From Rhynchosporium graminicola (lineage: Eukaryota; Ascomycota; Leotiomycetes; Helotiales; Ploettnerulaceae), in NCBI GenBank assembly GCA_900074885.1, contig FJUW01000038.1, forward strand, positions 1-64,000: a DNA stretch of 64,000 bases, given 5' to 3'. Made by a program: the position numbers and the translations under genes. A model generated the notes under the pieces. It saw only the letters and a program-made list of their open reading frames with translations. It was not told the DNA's origin and did not search any database. Below, piece after piece: positions 11,601-24,544 of this stretch (within the stretch, counting starts at the first letter, position 1; each line of letters starts with the position of its first letter).

Positions 11601-12584
11601 TGTTCCTATAAGAAGAGCATTAGACTAGATAACTAGTTCCTTTTTCTAGCTAAGTACGCGTATAAAATAAATATAATTTATAGAGCCGGAAAGACTTATT
11701 TGAACGCTAACGCCTTAAGTTAGTTATAATATTAACTATACTAAAAGGAGAACTAAGGATTATTAAATATTATATACGAATCCTTAGAAAGGGATATTTC
11801 AATTCTAAAAGTAACTTATTACTTAGTCTGGGAGAACGAAATAAGTTTATACTTAATTGCGATATATATAGATAAGTAATTAGTCGTATCCTTCTTACGC
11901 TAGCTCTTAATAGATAGGACTTTTAGCTAGCTCTATCGGAAAATGAAGATAAATTATTAGAAGTCTTCTTAAAACGAATATATCTCTACTTTTGAATTAT
12001 TCTGATTTAACGCTAGAACGAAGCTACTATTCTTTCGTAATCCTAATAGGATTAAGTATATATATATACCTGAGAAATTAATTAAAAAGATTCTTAGTAT
12101 TACTTATAATGATCGAGCTTATATAGGAGTATAGAGGATATATAACTTCCTGAAGGATAAGGTATTTATACGCAAGATATAGCGTATAGTCTAATCTTAC
12201 GTAGCTAGCTATCCTATCTATCGTATAGTAAAACTAGGCAGAACCTTACCTAAAAGTATACTCTTACTAATTCTACTGCTAGTAACTTAACTATATACTT
12301 TCTATATAGACTTGATTATAGGGTTTCTATTATCCTAGGAGGGATATAATACTATCTTACTATTTATAGATCAGATAATAAAGTAGATTAAGGTTATTAT
12401 AAGGTATAAGGATTAGGGAGGCGAGGACTAGGCTAAGGCTTATTATAGGGACGTATACGCGGATATAGGTATATCGGAAAAGATAATATTAGATCGAGAC
12501 ATATAATTTACTAGCGGTTTTTAGGGAGATATATATAGTTTCGCTAATATTAGCTTAGCTTTTACTATAGCTAATAACCCTAAA

Positions 12585-12766
12585 TGTAATAGGTCTGTGC
12601 GCCTAGTGCCTCCTACTCCTGTATTTCAGAATTAGAGAGGAAGGAAGAACCTTCTCTCCTTAGTAATTAGTTTCTATATTAACTAGATTATTACTAGCGA
12701 ACCTCTAGTGACTATTCTACTATTCTATTATACTTATTTACCTTAGCGTACTAAGTGATTATTATA
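12585..12766 (+). repeat. 5' LTR of element D (182 bp)
   Basis: Starts TGTAATAGGTCTGTGCG and ends GTGATTATTATA; it aligns without gaps to 25,697-25,878. Confidence 0.9.
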
Positions 12767-13099
12767 TTCTAATTGCTTTTACTTAACGTTAGCCTAAATA
12801 GTTATAATAGCTTAAAGCGGAGAATCCTCTATTATATTAACCCGACTTATACTTTAAGATAACTCTATTAGGGCTTAGATAATACCTGGCGATATACTAG
12901 TAGATAACTTTTTAGTTCTATAAGAGAAACTCCGATCGCTAAAGAAACGGAATAACGTCTTAGATAACCTTATAGTTAAGTACTAACGAATATTTAGTAA
13001 AGATCTTACTTAATACTCTCCGGAAGCTACTATAAGAGTATAACTCTACTAAGCTTATATATCTGAAGACCTTACTCTAAGTATAGAGAGAGATACTAG

Positions 13100-14831
13100 T
13101 CGATTAGTAGCTCCTAAAGAATCGCTAATTCCTCGCTAAGATAAAGGCAAATATATAATTCTACTAGAATATAAGAGTAAGAGCTAAAGAGAGCTTACTA
13201 AGTACTTATAAGCTTATAACCGAGTCTTCGATTACGATACTAAAAAGTACTTAACTAATCTTATTAAGATTAAATAAGTAGTAATACTACTTTATAAAGA
13301 ACTAGCGAACGCTTAAGAAAGGTTCAGGAAGTATACTTTAGATACTCTTTATAAGATAACTTAAGAAAGTTATAAAGAGTTCCTAGCGAATCTCTAGCTA
13401 CTCTTTATCTCACGAAGGGTAGCTAACTTATAGGCCCACGAGAACGCTCACTAAAGGCTAAGTTAACTAATTAGGGAGTTCATAAATTACCTTAAAGAAA
13501 AAAAGGAATAACTCGAACCCTTTACTAAGCGCTAATTATAAGATATCTTATTTAATAAGATCTGCCCGGAGATTCGCTAGAAAATCGTCGAGAATAGCTA
13601 AGCTAATAGACTTTAGACCTAAGACTAAGTTATTTCTACTATTACTCTTTAAGAGACTTATATCTTATCTAGAGGTACTAATAGTAATAAAAGATAAAAG
13701 GAACCTAAAGAGCAGAAATATAAGGAGTTAAACGCGAAGAAGGACGACTCGTATAAGTACTAGTAAAGAACTGATAATCGATAAGATAAGAGCTAATAAA
13801 GATAAGAAAGGAGGAAAGATCTAAATAGTATACCTATTAGGGATTAGCTAATAAGATAAGATATCTCTAAGGTTTAGTATTACTTCTATAATAAATATGA
13901 ATATATCTCTCTGAACTATCTAAAATCAAATACTAGCGATACTAAAGATAAACGCTAAGGAAAGCTATAACTCGTAGTATCTTCTATATCAGACTAAGTT
14001 TACCAGATAATAAGATAGAAATCTAAATAAAGATTCTATCTTAGGGTAAGTAGAAATCGATAACTACTCTTATTAATAGTAGAGCAGAAGATAACTTTAT
14101 ATTAAGACTAATTACTAAAGAATACGAGCTTGAACTTACTAGCGAAAGACCGAGGACTTTCTAGATACTTTTATAGAATAAAAGCGTTATCTTTAGTACT
14201 ATAATCGCCTAGATAGAGATAGCCGATTCGATTAGATAGACTAGAGTCGATACTCTTTAGCTAAGAGTTATTAATATGCTAAGTATAGACTTAATATTAA
14301 AGTAGCTATAGTTAGAGGATATAGATCCTCGGATTAGCTTTAAGAATAAGTAGTAGAAGTTCTCTTATAATTTAAAGGACTCTAATAGCCTTAATATTAT
14401 AGCACCTTAAGCTTTTGCGACTCTTATTAATATATAGAAATCTCCTATATACGCTATAATACCTAACTTGCGTATAATACGCTAGATAGATACTAGCGAT
14501 ACGCTTACTATTCCCTTCGTATATAGTAACTTTAAGGACGTATTCTCTAAGGAGAAAGAAAGCGAGCTACCCTTATTAGAGGGCTATTAATACGCTATCG
14601 AGTTAGAACTAAGATTAAAGATACCTTATTCTCTAATCTATAACTTCTCTAAGAAGGAACTAGAGGTTCTCCGGGAATACCTCGACTTATTAGAAGCGAA
14701 AGGTTAAATAAGAAAGAGTAAGAGTCTTATAAGTATATATATTCTTTTTATATCTAAGAAAGATAGTAGCTTTCGATTATATATCGATTACCGGGCTCTA
14801 AATAAAATTACGATTAAGGATCAGTACCCTC
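13100..14831 (+). pseudogene. Element D gag-protease and start of RT
   Basis: The frame, open apart from TAA and TAG, shows a helical capsid region (FINYLKEKKE, FNKICPEIR), a basic linker rich in K, R and Q-derived stops, and a decayed CCHC knuckle (YYFYNKYEYISLNY at about 13,875-13,925, cysteines changed to tyrosine by G-to-A). Next come a protease with DSG altered to NSR (about 14,065) and the RT start ([21 protein letters not shown]) ending exactly at the insertion of element C. Confidence 0.8.
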
Positions 14832-15066
14832 TGTGACGACTGGTCAGGTTTGGAGGTCTCTCCCTATTGGTAGAAACACTTACTGCTAAGCGAGATTACA
14901 CGAGTAGAGTTTAGGGGCCCCTTTTTATATATATACTTCTATTCTCTCTCTACTTCTTTACTCCTTAGTTATAGATTCTTAAGTGATTCTTACTACTTTA
15001 TATTAATAGTAATATAAGGTCTTATTACTCAGGTAGTTTTAAGACCTTTCTAGAGTAAGTGTTATA
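14832..15066 (+). repeat. 5' LTR of element C (235 bp)
   Basis: Starts TGTGACGACTGGTCAGG and ends GTGTTATA. Aligns over full length with 4,277-4,511 and 21,043-21,277. Confidence 0.92.
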
Positions 15067-15677
15067 TTATCTATAACTCTTTTACTTATATCTAGGAAGA
15101 TAGTAAATATCTACTTATATTATACTTCTATGCCTAGAGCTACTAAATGCAGGAGACTATGCTATATAGAGAAGGCTTATACTAAGTATAAACTTAAAGA
15201 ATAGTACCTAAACCGAAGTAACCTAAGTCCGATAAATCGACTACCGGTTCTCCGACTCCTTCTACCTCCTATTCTTCGGCGACTCGTAATACTTACTATA
15301 ACCTACTTCTCTCTATAGTAGAGAGTACTCGCGATAACGCCTCGTCCGAGTTAAGCTCCCTAACTCATAATATAATAAACGAACTAAATAAGTCGCTAAA
15401 CCTCCCCGATAATACCCCTATATTAATAGTAACTATAAGTAACTTATAGGAAGACCGCGCTTACTAGCTATAAGAGGCAGAAAGGAAGCTCGCGGAGGAG
15501 AGATAATTAAACGCTAACTTATCTGCAGAACTACGCTAGTTACGGGACGAGTTCCTAGAACTACGCTAGTTAACTACTTAGCGCTCTACTAAGTCTATAT
15601 CGTTTAATAACGTTTAATCGCGTATAATACTACTACTATTAATTAAAGAAGATAACGCTACTCTTACGCCTAATAAT

Positions 15678-15785
15678 NNNNNNNNNNNNNNNNNNNNNNN
15701 NNNNNNNNNNNNNNNNNNNNNNNNNNNNNNNNNNNNNNNNNNNNNNNNNNNNNNNNNNNNNNNNNNNNNNNNNNNNNNNNNNNNN
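15678..15785. other. Assembly gap of 108 N
   Basis: A run of undetermined bases lies within the gag part of element C. Coordinates and element length downstream depend on the true gap size. Confidence 1.
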
Positions 15786-16589
15786 GAATAGCTAGAACTT
15801 ACTTAGAACTCTTATTCTTAGAACTAGAATATAACAAAGAAAGTAGTATAATCGATTCACTTAATATAATCACTTAACTTATCTCCTTCTTATCTAATCT
15901 ATATGACTAATAAACTATAAGAGCTAGCTACTCCGCGCTAAAGATAGATTATAAGTAGACCTTCTGGATATTCTACTACGAGTTTCGTACGCTAGCTCGT
16001 AAAGCTAGAGTAAATAATCAATCGACTCTGAAAATGGACTTATAGGAGAAGCTACTTATACGGCTACGGAAATAACTCTTTTAATAGTACTGAACGTTAA
16101 GGACACTAGAAGAATATGTTAAGGCTATATAAGCTAAAGACTAAGGTTAATTTATTGAAAAGACTTACTATTCCGAGTCTGCAGCTAAGGCTAGCGCGAC
16201 TCGGGAACGCCCTATAAATACCTCCTCTTAGCGCTATAGTACTAACTCCTCTTCTTATCCGTAAATTAGTCTTCCTACGCCTGAGAATACTAGTACAACT
16301 AGTAAATAAGTACTATACTCTGCACGAAACGATACGCCTCGTGTATAATCGCCGGCGAATACTCCTCGTTACTTTACGCCTACCTCATACTTACGCTTAT
16401 TGTCAGCTCGACCTAATACTCCGTATCGAATTAATGTAATTAATACTAATAACGACGTTAATAGCGAGCTAGAAGAAACATACGACGACGCCTAGGAGTA
16501 TATTAAACCGCTAGCAAAAGACTACGCCTAGGGAAAGACTCCTTCTTAGGTAGTATACGAGATATACGATATCTTGACCTTACGAAGCT

Positions 16590-17000
16590 TCTTAATAGTT
16601 AATTATTTACTATACGTGCTACTTTTACTAAGAATAGACTCTCGTATAAGCTACCCGCACTTCTCGATTCTGGAGCTAATAGATACTATTTTATTAATTA
16701 TTCTTTTCTTAAATAACTTTACTTATTCTTAAAACATTTAATTAACATTCTACTAAAAATAATTCATATTAAAAGCTTTAATAGCGTTAATAGTAGTACT
16801 ATTAGTTACTATACGATACTTAATTTGATAGTAGATCGTCGCGTTTAGGCATTTACCTCCTTTCTTATTACTACTCTCGGAAACTATAGTATTATACTCG
16901 GAAGGACCTAGCTTTCGGAATATCAAGTACTCTTAGATACTTCTAAACGACAGATCATTTAGCTACTATATACTCCTCTTAGTAACGTTTATAGCTCTCC
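16590..17000 (+). pseudogene. Aspartic protease region of element C
   Basis: KLPALLDSGANRYYFINYSFL is readable at about 16,655-16,710. DSGAN is the catalytic motif of a retropepsin. The region stays between the gag-like frame and RT, as in a Ty3/Gypsy polyprotein. This motif escaped RIP, since GACTCGGGAGC-type codons offer few CA or TG steps. Confidence 0.75.
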
Positions 17001-17994
17001 GATCGAGATTAAGGACTTACGTAAATACTATACTTACTAGCGCTACTAACACGATGCTAACGAACGAAACGAACGCTTCGATTAGTTCTGGGAAGCGTAT
17101 AAGGAATAGCGAAGCGTAGCTAACTCTCCTGTTAATATTCGAGCTATTATTAACTCTATCTCTATTATTAAACGATTATTACTAGCTCGGAAGCGTATTT
17201 CTAGGGAGACTTATAGCTATAAAAATATCTAAAACTCTCTCCTAGAGAGTATTCTATAAGTAACTAACCCTCTGTTACTACTGCCGATTAGTTAGGACTA
17301 TTTCTCCGGCGTTTATACTACTTATTATAGATACGACGAGCCTAAGTGTTTATTATCTAAAGAACGAGAATAGAGTAATAAAGAGAGGTCTTTATACTCT
17401 AGAGAGACTACTAATATACGGCCGAAGTGCGTACGATTTAGTAATATTATCGCTTATATCCCGCGTAAATCTCTACTTTAACTCTAATTAGAAGTCTTTA
17501 TATTAAAGACTTACGTATAAGACTACGCCTGTGTAATTTATACTATAGACTAATAGTTACTCGGAATACTGTCTTACGACTTAATAGAAGCTACTTAAAG
17601 TATAAAAATAGCTACTACGATATTTCGGAAGCGATAAAGATCACCTCGTATGCTAAGAACTCTTCTAGAGCCTCATACGCTAGAGATTTATACGATTAGT
17701 AGCTTAGCTTTCTATCTCTTATATAAACGCTAGAAGTCTTCTAATAATAAGATCTTCTCTATTACCCTTCACGAGATAGATAAGCTTCTTAACGACCGAA
17801 TCGCAGTTTAGTAATATAATACTACTATTGTATCTTTAACTATTAACCTTACGGAATATCGTAAAACCGCTTAGTAATTTACTATTAGCTTAAGCGAATT
17901 AGATTCAGAACTATAGATCCCTTATGAGTATAGCTAGTAAGCATACGTCTTTTCTAAGGAAGCTAGCGATATTCTCCCTCCTTATTACTTATAC

Positions 17995-18530
17995 GACTAC
18001 CGAATTAAGCTTAAGGAAGGGGCTGAGAAGAACCTTAAATACTCCCTCTTATATAAGATATTAGCTAAAGAACTTGAAGTTATTAAGGCGTATATTACTA
18101 ATAACTTAGCTAAAGGTTTAATCGAACATTCTTAAGAAATATAAACTATACTTATTCTTTTCGTTAAGAAAGCTAATAGAAGTCTAAGATTCTATATCGA
18201 CTTTCGCGTACTTAATAACCTCATGAGGAAGGATTAATATCTACTACTATTAATCGATAAAACGCTAGCTAGAATCTCTACTACTAAGATATTCACTAAA
18301 CTAGATATTCGCTAAGCGTTCTACCGAATTCGAATAGATCTAGCCTCTAAAGAGTATACGACCTTCCGGACCTATTATAGTATATATAAGTATAAGGTAC
18401 TCCCTTTCGGTCTGACTAACGGCCCTGCGATATACTAGCGATATATGAATAATATCTTATTCGACTACTTAGATGACTTCTATATAGTATATCTAAACGA
18501 TATTCTGATCTACTTTAACGACTTACTATA
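17995..18530 (+). pseudogene. Reverse transcriptase of element C
   Basis: The frame reads SLRFYIDFRVLNNL, then KIFTKLDIR.AFYRIRI, then YTTFRT, then YKVLPFGLTNGPA, then YLNDILIY. These are all seven RT blocks of a Ty3/Gypsy element in order. The YLDD box has become YLND by G-to-A and several W or Q codons are stops. Confidence 0.88.
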
Positions 18531-19789
18531 GTATTAATTATACGTATATAAGGTACTATAATAATTGCAAGACGCTGGATTATAAGCTAACCTTAAGAAG
18601 TATAAATTTAAAATAACTAGAACTAAATACATTAGATTTATTATCTCTACTTCTAGGATCGAGGTAGACCCTAAGAAAGTTAATATTATATAATCTTAGA
18701 ATTACCTAACTATAGTTAAGGGCGTATAATCGTTCTTAGGCTTTTATAACTTCTACTAACGATTTATTAAGGACTACGGAATTATTATAAAACCTCTTAT
18801 ATAACTTACTAAAAATAATATATTATTTCGGTTTACTAGAGAGTATAAAGATACTTTTAATTACCTAAAGCACGCTCTTACTTCGGCACTACTCCTCTAC
18901 TACTATTAGTAATATCTACCTTATATGATCGAAACAGACGCTAGTAATAGAGTAATAGCAGGTATACTATCGTAATAGTACGATAAAGACTAGTTCCTAG
19001 TAGCCTACTTCTCTAAGACTATACTACTTGCCGAGCTTAATTACGCTATTTATAATAAGGAAATGCTTGTAATTATATAATCTTTTAGTAACTAGAGATC
19101 TAAGCTTATAGGCGCACTATATCAGATCCGCGTTATTACTAATTATAAAGCTCTTAAGTACTTTATAATCTCTAAATAACTAAACGTATGATAAGCCTGA
19201 TAGGCTGAGCTACTCGCAGATTATAACTTTATGATTACCTATCGACCTAAGAAGTATAATCTACTCGCTGACGCTCTCTCTTATAGAATAGATAAATTAG
19301 ATAACTAGAATAACGCTAAAAGAACTTAGCGCTTATAGCAGCTATTATGCGAAGACTAAATCGATCTAGTACTACTTATAAGTAACCTCCGGAATAGCTC
19401 TGACTCTATAGATAACTTTAAGCTTATTAACGCCTTAGAAGTCGCTGACTTATCGCTAGTCTTTTCTATAGTATAGTAAGTACTTAATACTAATCGTATT
19501 ACGCTATTACTCTAAGCTTTACGGAAATAAGCTCTCTCTGCTACTCCTAGAAAACTAACTATAGAAAAAGATCTTCTACTCTATAAAGGAAGACTAATCG
19601 TACCTGACGTCTTATACCTTTGCACGTTACTTATACGCGAAGTATACGACCGATTAGAGATAGCTTATCTAAGTGCAAAGAAGACCTTATAACTACTAGT
19701 ATTATAATACTAGTAGTACGGAATCGCTTTAACTATTAATTAGTACTACCGTAACTATTATACTTACCGACGAATTTAAGTGCCGCGTA

Positions 19790-20330
19790 ATAAGAAACCG
19801 GGCCTCCTCTAACCTCTGCCTATACTATTACGTCTATAGGAGCATATTATAATCGACTACTATAGCTTCAACTGCGATAAATATAGCTATAATAATATTC
19901 TCGTATTTATCGACTATTTCAGTAAATAAGTAATTAGTATTCTATACCGAAAGACCTCCGATACGCGCGACCTTATAAAGCTTTACTTATACTATATATA
20001 CCGCTATTTCGGAGCTCTATTAATAATTACCTCTAATAGAGAGCCTTAATTCGTTTCCTGTTTTTAGACTATAGTTATTATAATTCTTAGTACTAAAAGA
20101 TAGCTTTCTATAGCAGACTACTCGTAAATAGATAGCTAAATAGAGATCTATAACTAATATCTTTAACGCAGATTACGACCTTTTATCTCTTACTATTAAG
20201 ACGACTAGTCGGAATTCTTACTTATTATAGACTACGCCTAGATAACTCTCCCTTATGAATCCCTTAAAGGTCTCTTACCCTTTGAAGTTGTTTATAGATA
20301 TATACTCCGCGTTAATTAGAATTAGAAAGA
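19790..20330 (+). pseudogene. Integrase core of element C
   Basis: The core reads IIIDYYSFN, ILVFIDYFSK, ISILYRKTSDTRDL, IYRYFGALLIITSNREP, FVSCF. The first catalytic aspartate pattern is visible, while the second (ITSDRGPQF in relatives) is changed to ITSNREP by G-to-A mutation. Loss of a catalytic residue independently shows the copy is dead. Confidence 0.8.
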
Positions 20331-21042
20331 CTTACCTAACTCTACTACGCCTATTGATAAGTTAAATACTTAGTAAGCTCTAGATTACGCTAATCGCCTG
20401 CGCGATACCTAGACTACTGCTTAATCTAGCTTCTAATATATATAAGCTAAGATATCCTAATCCTATAATCGCTTACGCTATGAAGTCGACTTCACTATAG
20501 ATGACCTTATCTAGCTAGATATACGCTACTTTACGAGTACTCGACCTAGTAAAAAACTCGACTTCCTAACTAATAGACCCTTCCGTATAATTGAAAAGGT
20601 TAGAAGCTCTTATTATCTAGAGCTCCTTACTAGTATAAAAGTATATAACGTATTCCCTGCTACTAAGCTATAGAAGTATCTAAACGACCCCTTACTAGGA
20701 TAAACCTTACTACCGCTACTACTTATCAATATCACTAGTGATAATAAATAGGAGATCGAAGATATACTTACGTGCCGTAAGTAGCGCAATAGCCTCTTAT
20801 ACCGAGTTTCCTAGTTAAATCAAGACGTCGATCTTATATAGTATGACGCTATAGACGTTAAATACGCTCTCGCTAAGCTATAATAATTCCACCTTAATAA
20901 CTTAACGTAAGCTAGACCTCCTGCTAGACTACTTAATTAGCTAAAAGCTTTCTACAATAGAACTGATAATTACGACTACCTTAATAGTAATAAGGAGATA
21001 GACTAACGCTCGAGGGCGAGCTTTTTTCAGAGGGGGGGGTAG

Positions 21043-21277
21043 TATGACGACTGGTTAGGTTTGGAGGTCTCTCCCTATTAGTAGAAATACTTACTGCTAA
21101 GCGAGATTACACGAGTAGAGTTTAGGGGCCCCTTTTAATATATATACTTCTATTCTCTCTCTACTTCTTCACTCCTTAATTATAGATTCTCAAGTGATTC
21201 TTACTACTTTATATTCATAGTAATGTGAGGTCTTATTACTCAGGTAGTTTTGAGACCTTTCTAGAGCAAGCGTCATA
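21043..21277 (+). repeat. 3' LTR of element C (235 bp)
   Basis: Starts TATGACGACTGGTTAGG and ends GCAAGCGTCATA. It keeps more CA and TG than the 5' copy near its end. Confidence 0.92.
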
Positions 21278-24190
21278 CCCTCTGCTATTAATTAGCGAAA
21301 CGCTAGATAAGCTCCGGGATACTAGAGTATTTACTAAACTAGACTTATAAAACGCCTATTACTATATCCGAATTCGCTAAGGTAATAAATAGAAGACTGC
21401 ATTTCGGACCCGATATAGGTATTATAAGTATTAAGTTATACTATTTAGACTATTAAACGCACTAGCGACTTTCTAGGTATTTATTAATAATATACTAGCG
21501 GGCCTCATCGATATTACTTATATTATATATCTTAATAATATCCTAATCTATTCTGCCGACTTATTATAATATAAATAACACGTCCGCTAAGTACTAGAGA
21601 GACTTCAGTATATAAACCTCTTTATTAAGTTATTAAAGTGCTCTTTTAATACTAAAATTATAGAGTTTCTAAGATATATTATCTCCTTAGCCGGCGTTTT
21701 AATAGATATAAGCCGAATAGATACTATTAGGGAATAGCTAGAGCTTAAAAGTATTAGAGATATATAAGTCTTTATCGGTTTTATAAACTTCTACTAGCGA
21801 TTTATCATAAGGTTCTTAGCGATTACTCGACCTCTAATAAGTTTAATAGAAGGTAAGAAGAAAGGGTAACCTGCCTCTACTTTTAGATAGAGTACTATAG
21901 AAAAGGAAGCTTTTAACGCGTTAAAAGATACGTTTACTATAGTATCTTTTCTTATATACTTCGATCTACTAAAGCCGAGAAAGCTAGAGACTAACGCTTC
22001 TAGGTTTACTATCGCGGGAATTCTCTCTTAGCTTAAAGAGTAGCTAGTAAAAGAAAAGGAAAAAGCTATCTAATACTCTATCGCGTTCTTTAGTAAAAAG
22101 CTAGAACCTACTAAGTTAAATTATAAAGTATATAACTAAGAACTCCTTATAATTATTAAGTGTTTTATATACTAGAGGTATTACCTTAAAAGTAGTATAG
22201 CTCTAGTTAAGGTATTAATAGACTATAGTAACCTCTATCACTTTATAACTATAATAGTATTAAGCCGGCGATAAGCTAGATAAGCTCTAGAGCTATCTAA
22301 GTATAACTTTATATTAAGTTATAGATAAGGGAAAAATAATCCTACTAATAGACTATCGAGAAGGCTTAACTATAAGCCGGCGAAAGATAAGGAAAATATT
22401 ATACTCCTTACTTTATAAAATAAGCTACGAAATATAATTAAAGATAAGTTAATCTGCGTACCTAATAAAGCTAGCGATATAATAGAGAGTAACCGGCGTC
22501 CGAACGATAGTATATTATACTAGTTAACTTAGATTCTATAACTTACTAATAATACTTCTTTAAAAGGAGTATCGATCGAGGCTATAGATACGACCTCTAT
22601 ACCTAACTAGCGATATATACTTATAAAGCTTAATAGTTTATAGAACTTATTTGAAGGTCTGGATACCCTCTTAAGAGGCGCTAGCGAGAAGCCGGGCGCT
22701 AGCTAGTATAGCTATGGATATACTATATTATAGTTCTTTATAGCGAGTATTATAAGAATCGAAATAGTAAACCCTAAGTCGAACTCACTTCTCTTAACGC
22801 TTATAAAGCTATAGAAAAGGGACGCATTTACTATTAAGAAGTTAGCTAGATTATAGAAAACTAAGGATATAGATTAGAGTATCGATAGCGAAGGACTGCT
22901 TAGATACTAGCGAAAGGCTTATATTCCGCTAGACGAAGCTATCTGTACTAAAATCATAAAGATATACTATAATAATCTAACTATAGGCTATTTTAGTTAA
23001 GATAAGATACTAAAGCTTATCTAGCGAAAGTACTATTAGCAGAAGATAAAGCTAGACGTTAAAGAATACGTTAAAAGTTGCGATATTTATTAAAGGATAA
23101 AAGTAAGAAGAATAAAGATAGCCGGCAAGATATAAGCGCTTAGCTAGCTAAGTAAGCTATTTGAGTCTATAACTATAGACTTTATTATAGATCTACTACC
23201 TTATAAAGGGAGCTCTATAAGAAGAATCTCCGATAGTTTACTAGTGATTATCGATAGATATACTAAGGATATGAAATATATTCCTTACTTAAAGATAATT
23301 AATACGCTAAGCTTAGCTTAGCTATTTATCGACTATTAGTTTAAGGACTATAGATTACCTATAGTTATTATTATTAATAGAGGTTCTGTTTTCACTTCTA
23401 AGTTCTAGTAAGAGATATACTTCTACTTCCGAATAATAAGAGGTCTTTCGACGGCGTTTCACTTATAAACTAATAAGTAAACAGAATAATAAAACTAAGC
23501 TATAGAAGTATAGCTATAGTATTTCGTATACTATCTTTAAGATAATTAGGTAGACCTATTGCCTATAGCGAAGTTCGCGTATATAAATATATATTATAAG
23601 GCTATTAGAATAAGTCTAAATAAGGCTAGGTATAGAATTACGCTAGATAGTCGCTAGGGTATCGAGGACGATCCTATAAGAGGGAAGATACCTACTACTA
23701 AAGAAAGAGCAGAAGAAGTAATTAAGAAACGCTAAGAGCTAGAGAATAGCTAGCGAAGAACTAAAGAAACCTAAGCGAAGTAGTATAATAAGAACTATCG
23801 ACTAGTTGAATTTAAAGTAGATTAATAAGTCCTACTCTTAGTAAAGAATATCAAAACTATTCGATCGAGCAAGAAGCTAGATTACTAATTTCTAGAGCTA
23901 TTTAAGATTAGCGAAAGAATTAGAAAGCAAGTATATCGATTAGATTTACTTACTAAGTATAGTTAGCTATATAACGTCTTCTATATCTTATTATTAGAAT
24001 TATACTAGTAAAAGCCTAGTAAGTCGTTAGAAGTTATCTAACCTAACCTTATCGATAGCGAAGAATCATAAGAGGTCGAGTCCTTACTAGACTAGCGAGT
24101 AGTTAGAGGGAGAGAATAATTCCTAGTAAAATAGAAGGAGTTTACTTTCGCTTATAATTCTTAGGAGCTAAAAGAAAACCTCTAAGGACT
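21278..24190 (+). pseudogene. Element D RT, RNase H, integrase, chromodomain
   Basis: After element C the RT resumes (ARVFTKLDL-like, then YYKY.VMLF-type and the YLNNILIYS box, YLDD changed to YLNN). RNase H lies near 21,900-22,250. The integrase begins near 22,960 with an HHCC-like block (IYYNNLTIGYF, SCDIY). A core and a C-terminal barrel (YRLDLLTKYS, near 23,940) follow. A chromodomain lies at about 24,065-24,185 (VESLLD, FLVKWKEFTF-like, then SWELKENL). A chromodomain on integrase targets insertion to heterochromatin in the chromovirus family. Confidence 0.8.
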
Positions 24191-24544
24191 CTAGAAAGAA
24201 ATTAAAGCTTTAAAAAATCAAAACGCTATAGAAAGACTAGCGAAACACCGGCGAAAGTGAAATAATACTCGCAAAAGGATATATATCTTTCTGTTTTTTC
24301 TATAGGGTTTTATAGTTTTAAAGGTATATTAGAGATTATAAATCTAGTAGAGGTCTAAGGGGAAAAAGAGGTTTTATTATCTATATAGATCGCTAGTAAA
24401 CTAGCCCTCGCTAGATAAACTCTGAGATATCGCTAAAGAAAGTTTACTTAGTAACTTCCTAATTAGTAGTATCTACGTCCCTATCTGCGACTTCCTCTCT
24501 ATTAACCTCTAGCTATATATCTAGTGAAGCTACCTATAGAAAGA

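Larger units (their letters stand above)
7111..12584 (+). mobile_element. Ty3/Gypsy element E, 5' part, RIP-mutated
   Basis: Plus-strand remnants of a gag-pol element. A charged, gag-like region (about 8,150-8,650) is followed by a pol frame from about 9,200: a protease-like zone (ILGGILLGLDFFS near 9,560), reverse transcriptase (10,180-10,880), RNase H (11,290-11,600), and the start of integrase up to 12,584. There element D interrupts it; the integrase resumes at 25,879. Stops are TAA and TAG. The LTRs of E could not be identified, so its left limit is a guess. Confidence 0.7.
14832..21277 (+). mobile_element. Complete Ty3/Gypsy element C, RIP-mutated
   Basis: 235-bp LTRs at 14,832-15,066 and 21,043-21,277 are flanked by the 5-bp duplication CCCTC (14,827-14,831 and 21,278-21,282). 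The interior contains a gag-like start (15,130 onward), an assembly gap (15,678-15,785), protease DSGAN (about 16,668), RT (17,995-18,530), RNase H, integrase, and a polypurine tract of eight G before the 3' LTR. It is the youngest large insertion here, lying inside the RT gene of element D. All coding frames are closed by TAA/TAG. Confidence 0.92.

Noticed and set aside
14822..14832. A 9-bp target duplication (TACCCTCTG) for element C
   Set aside because: This came from misplacing the LTR ends. Using TGTGACG and CGTCATA as the termini, which match the other copies, gives a standard 5-bp duplication CCCTC.
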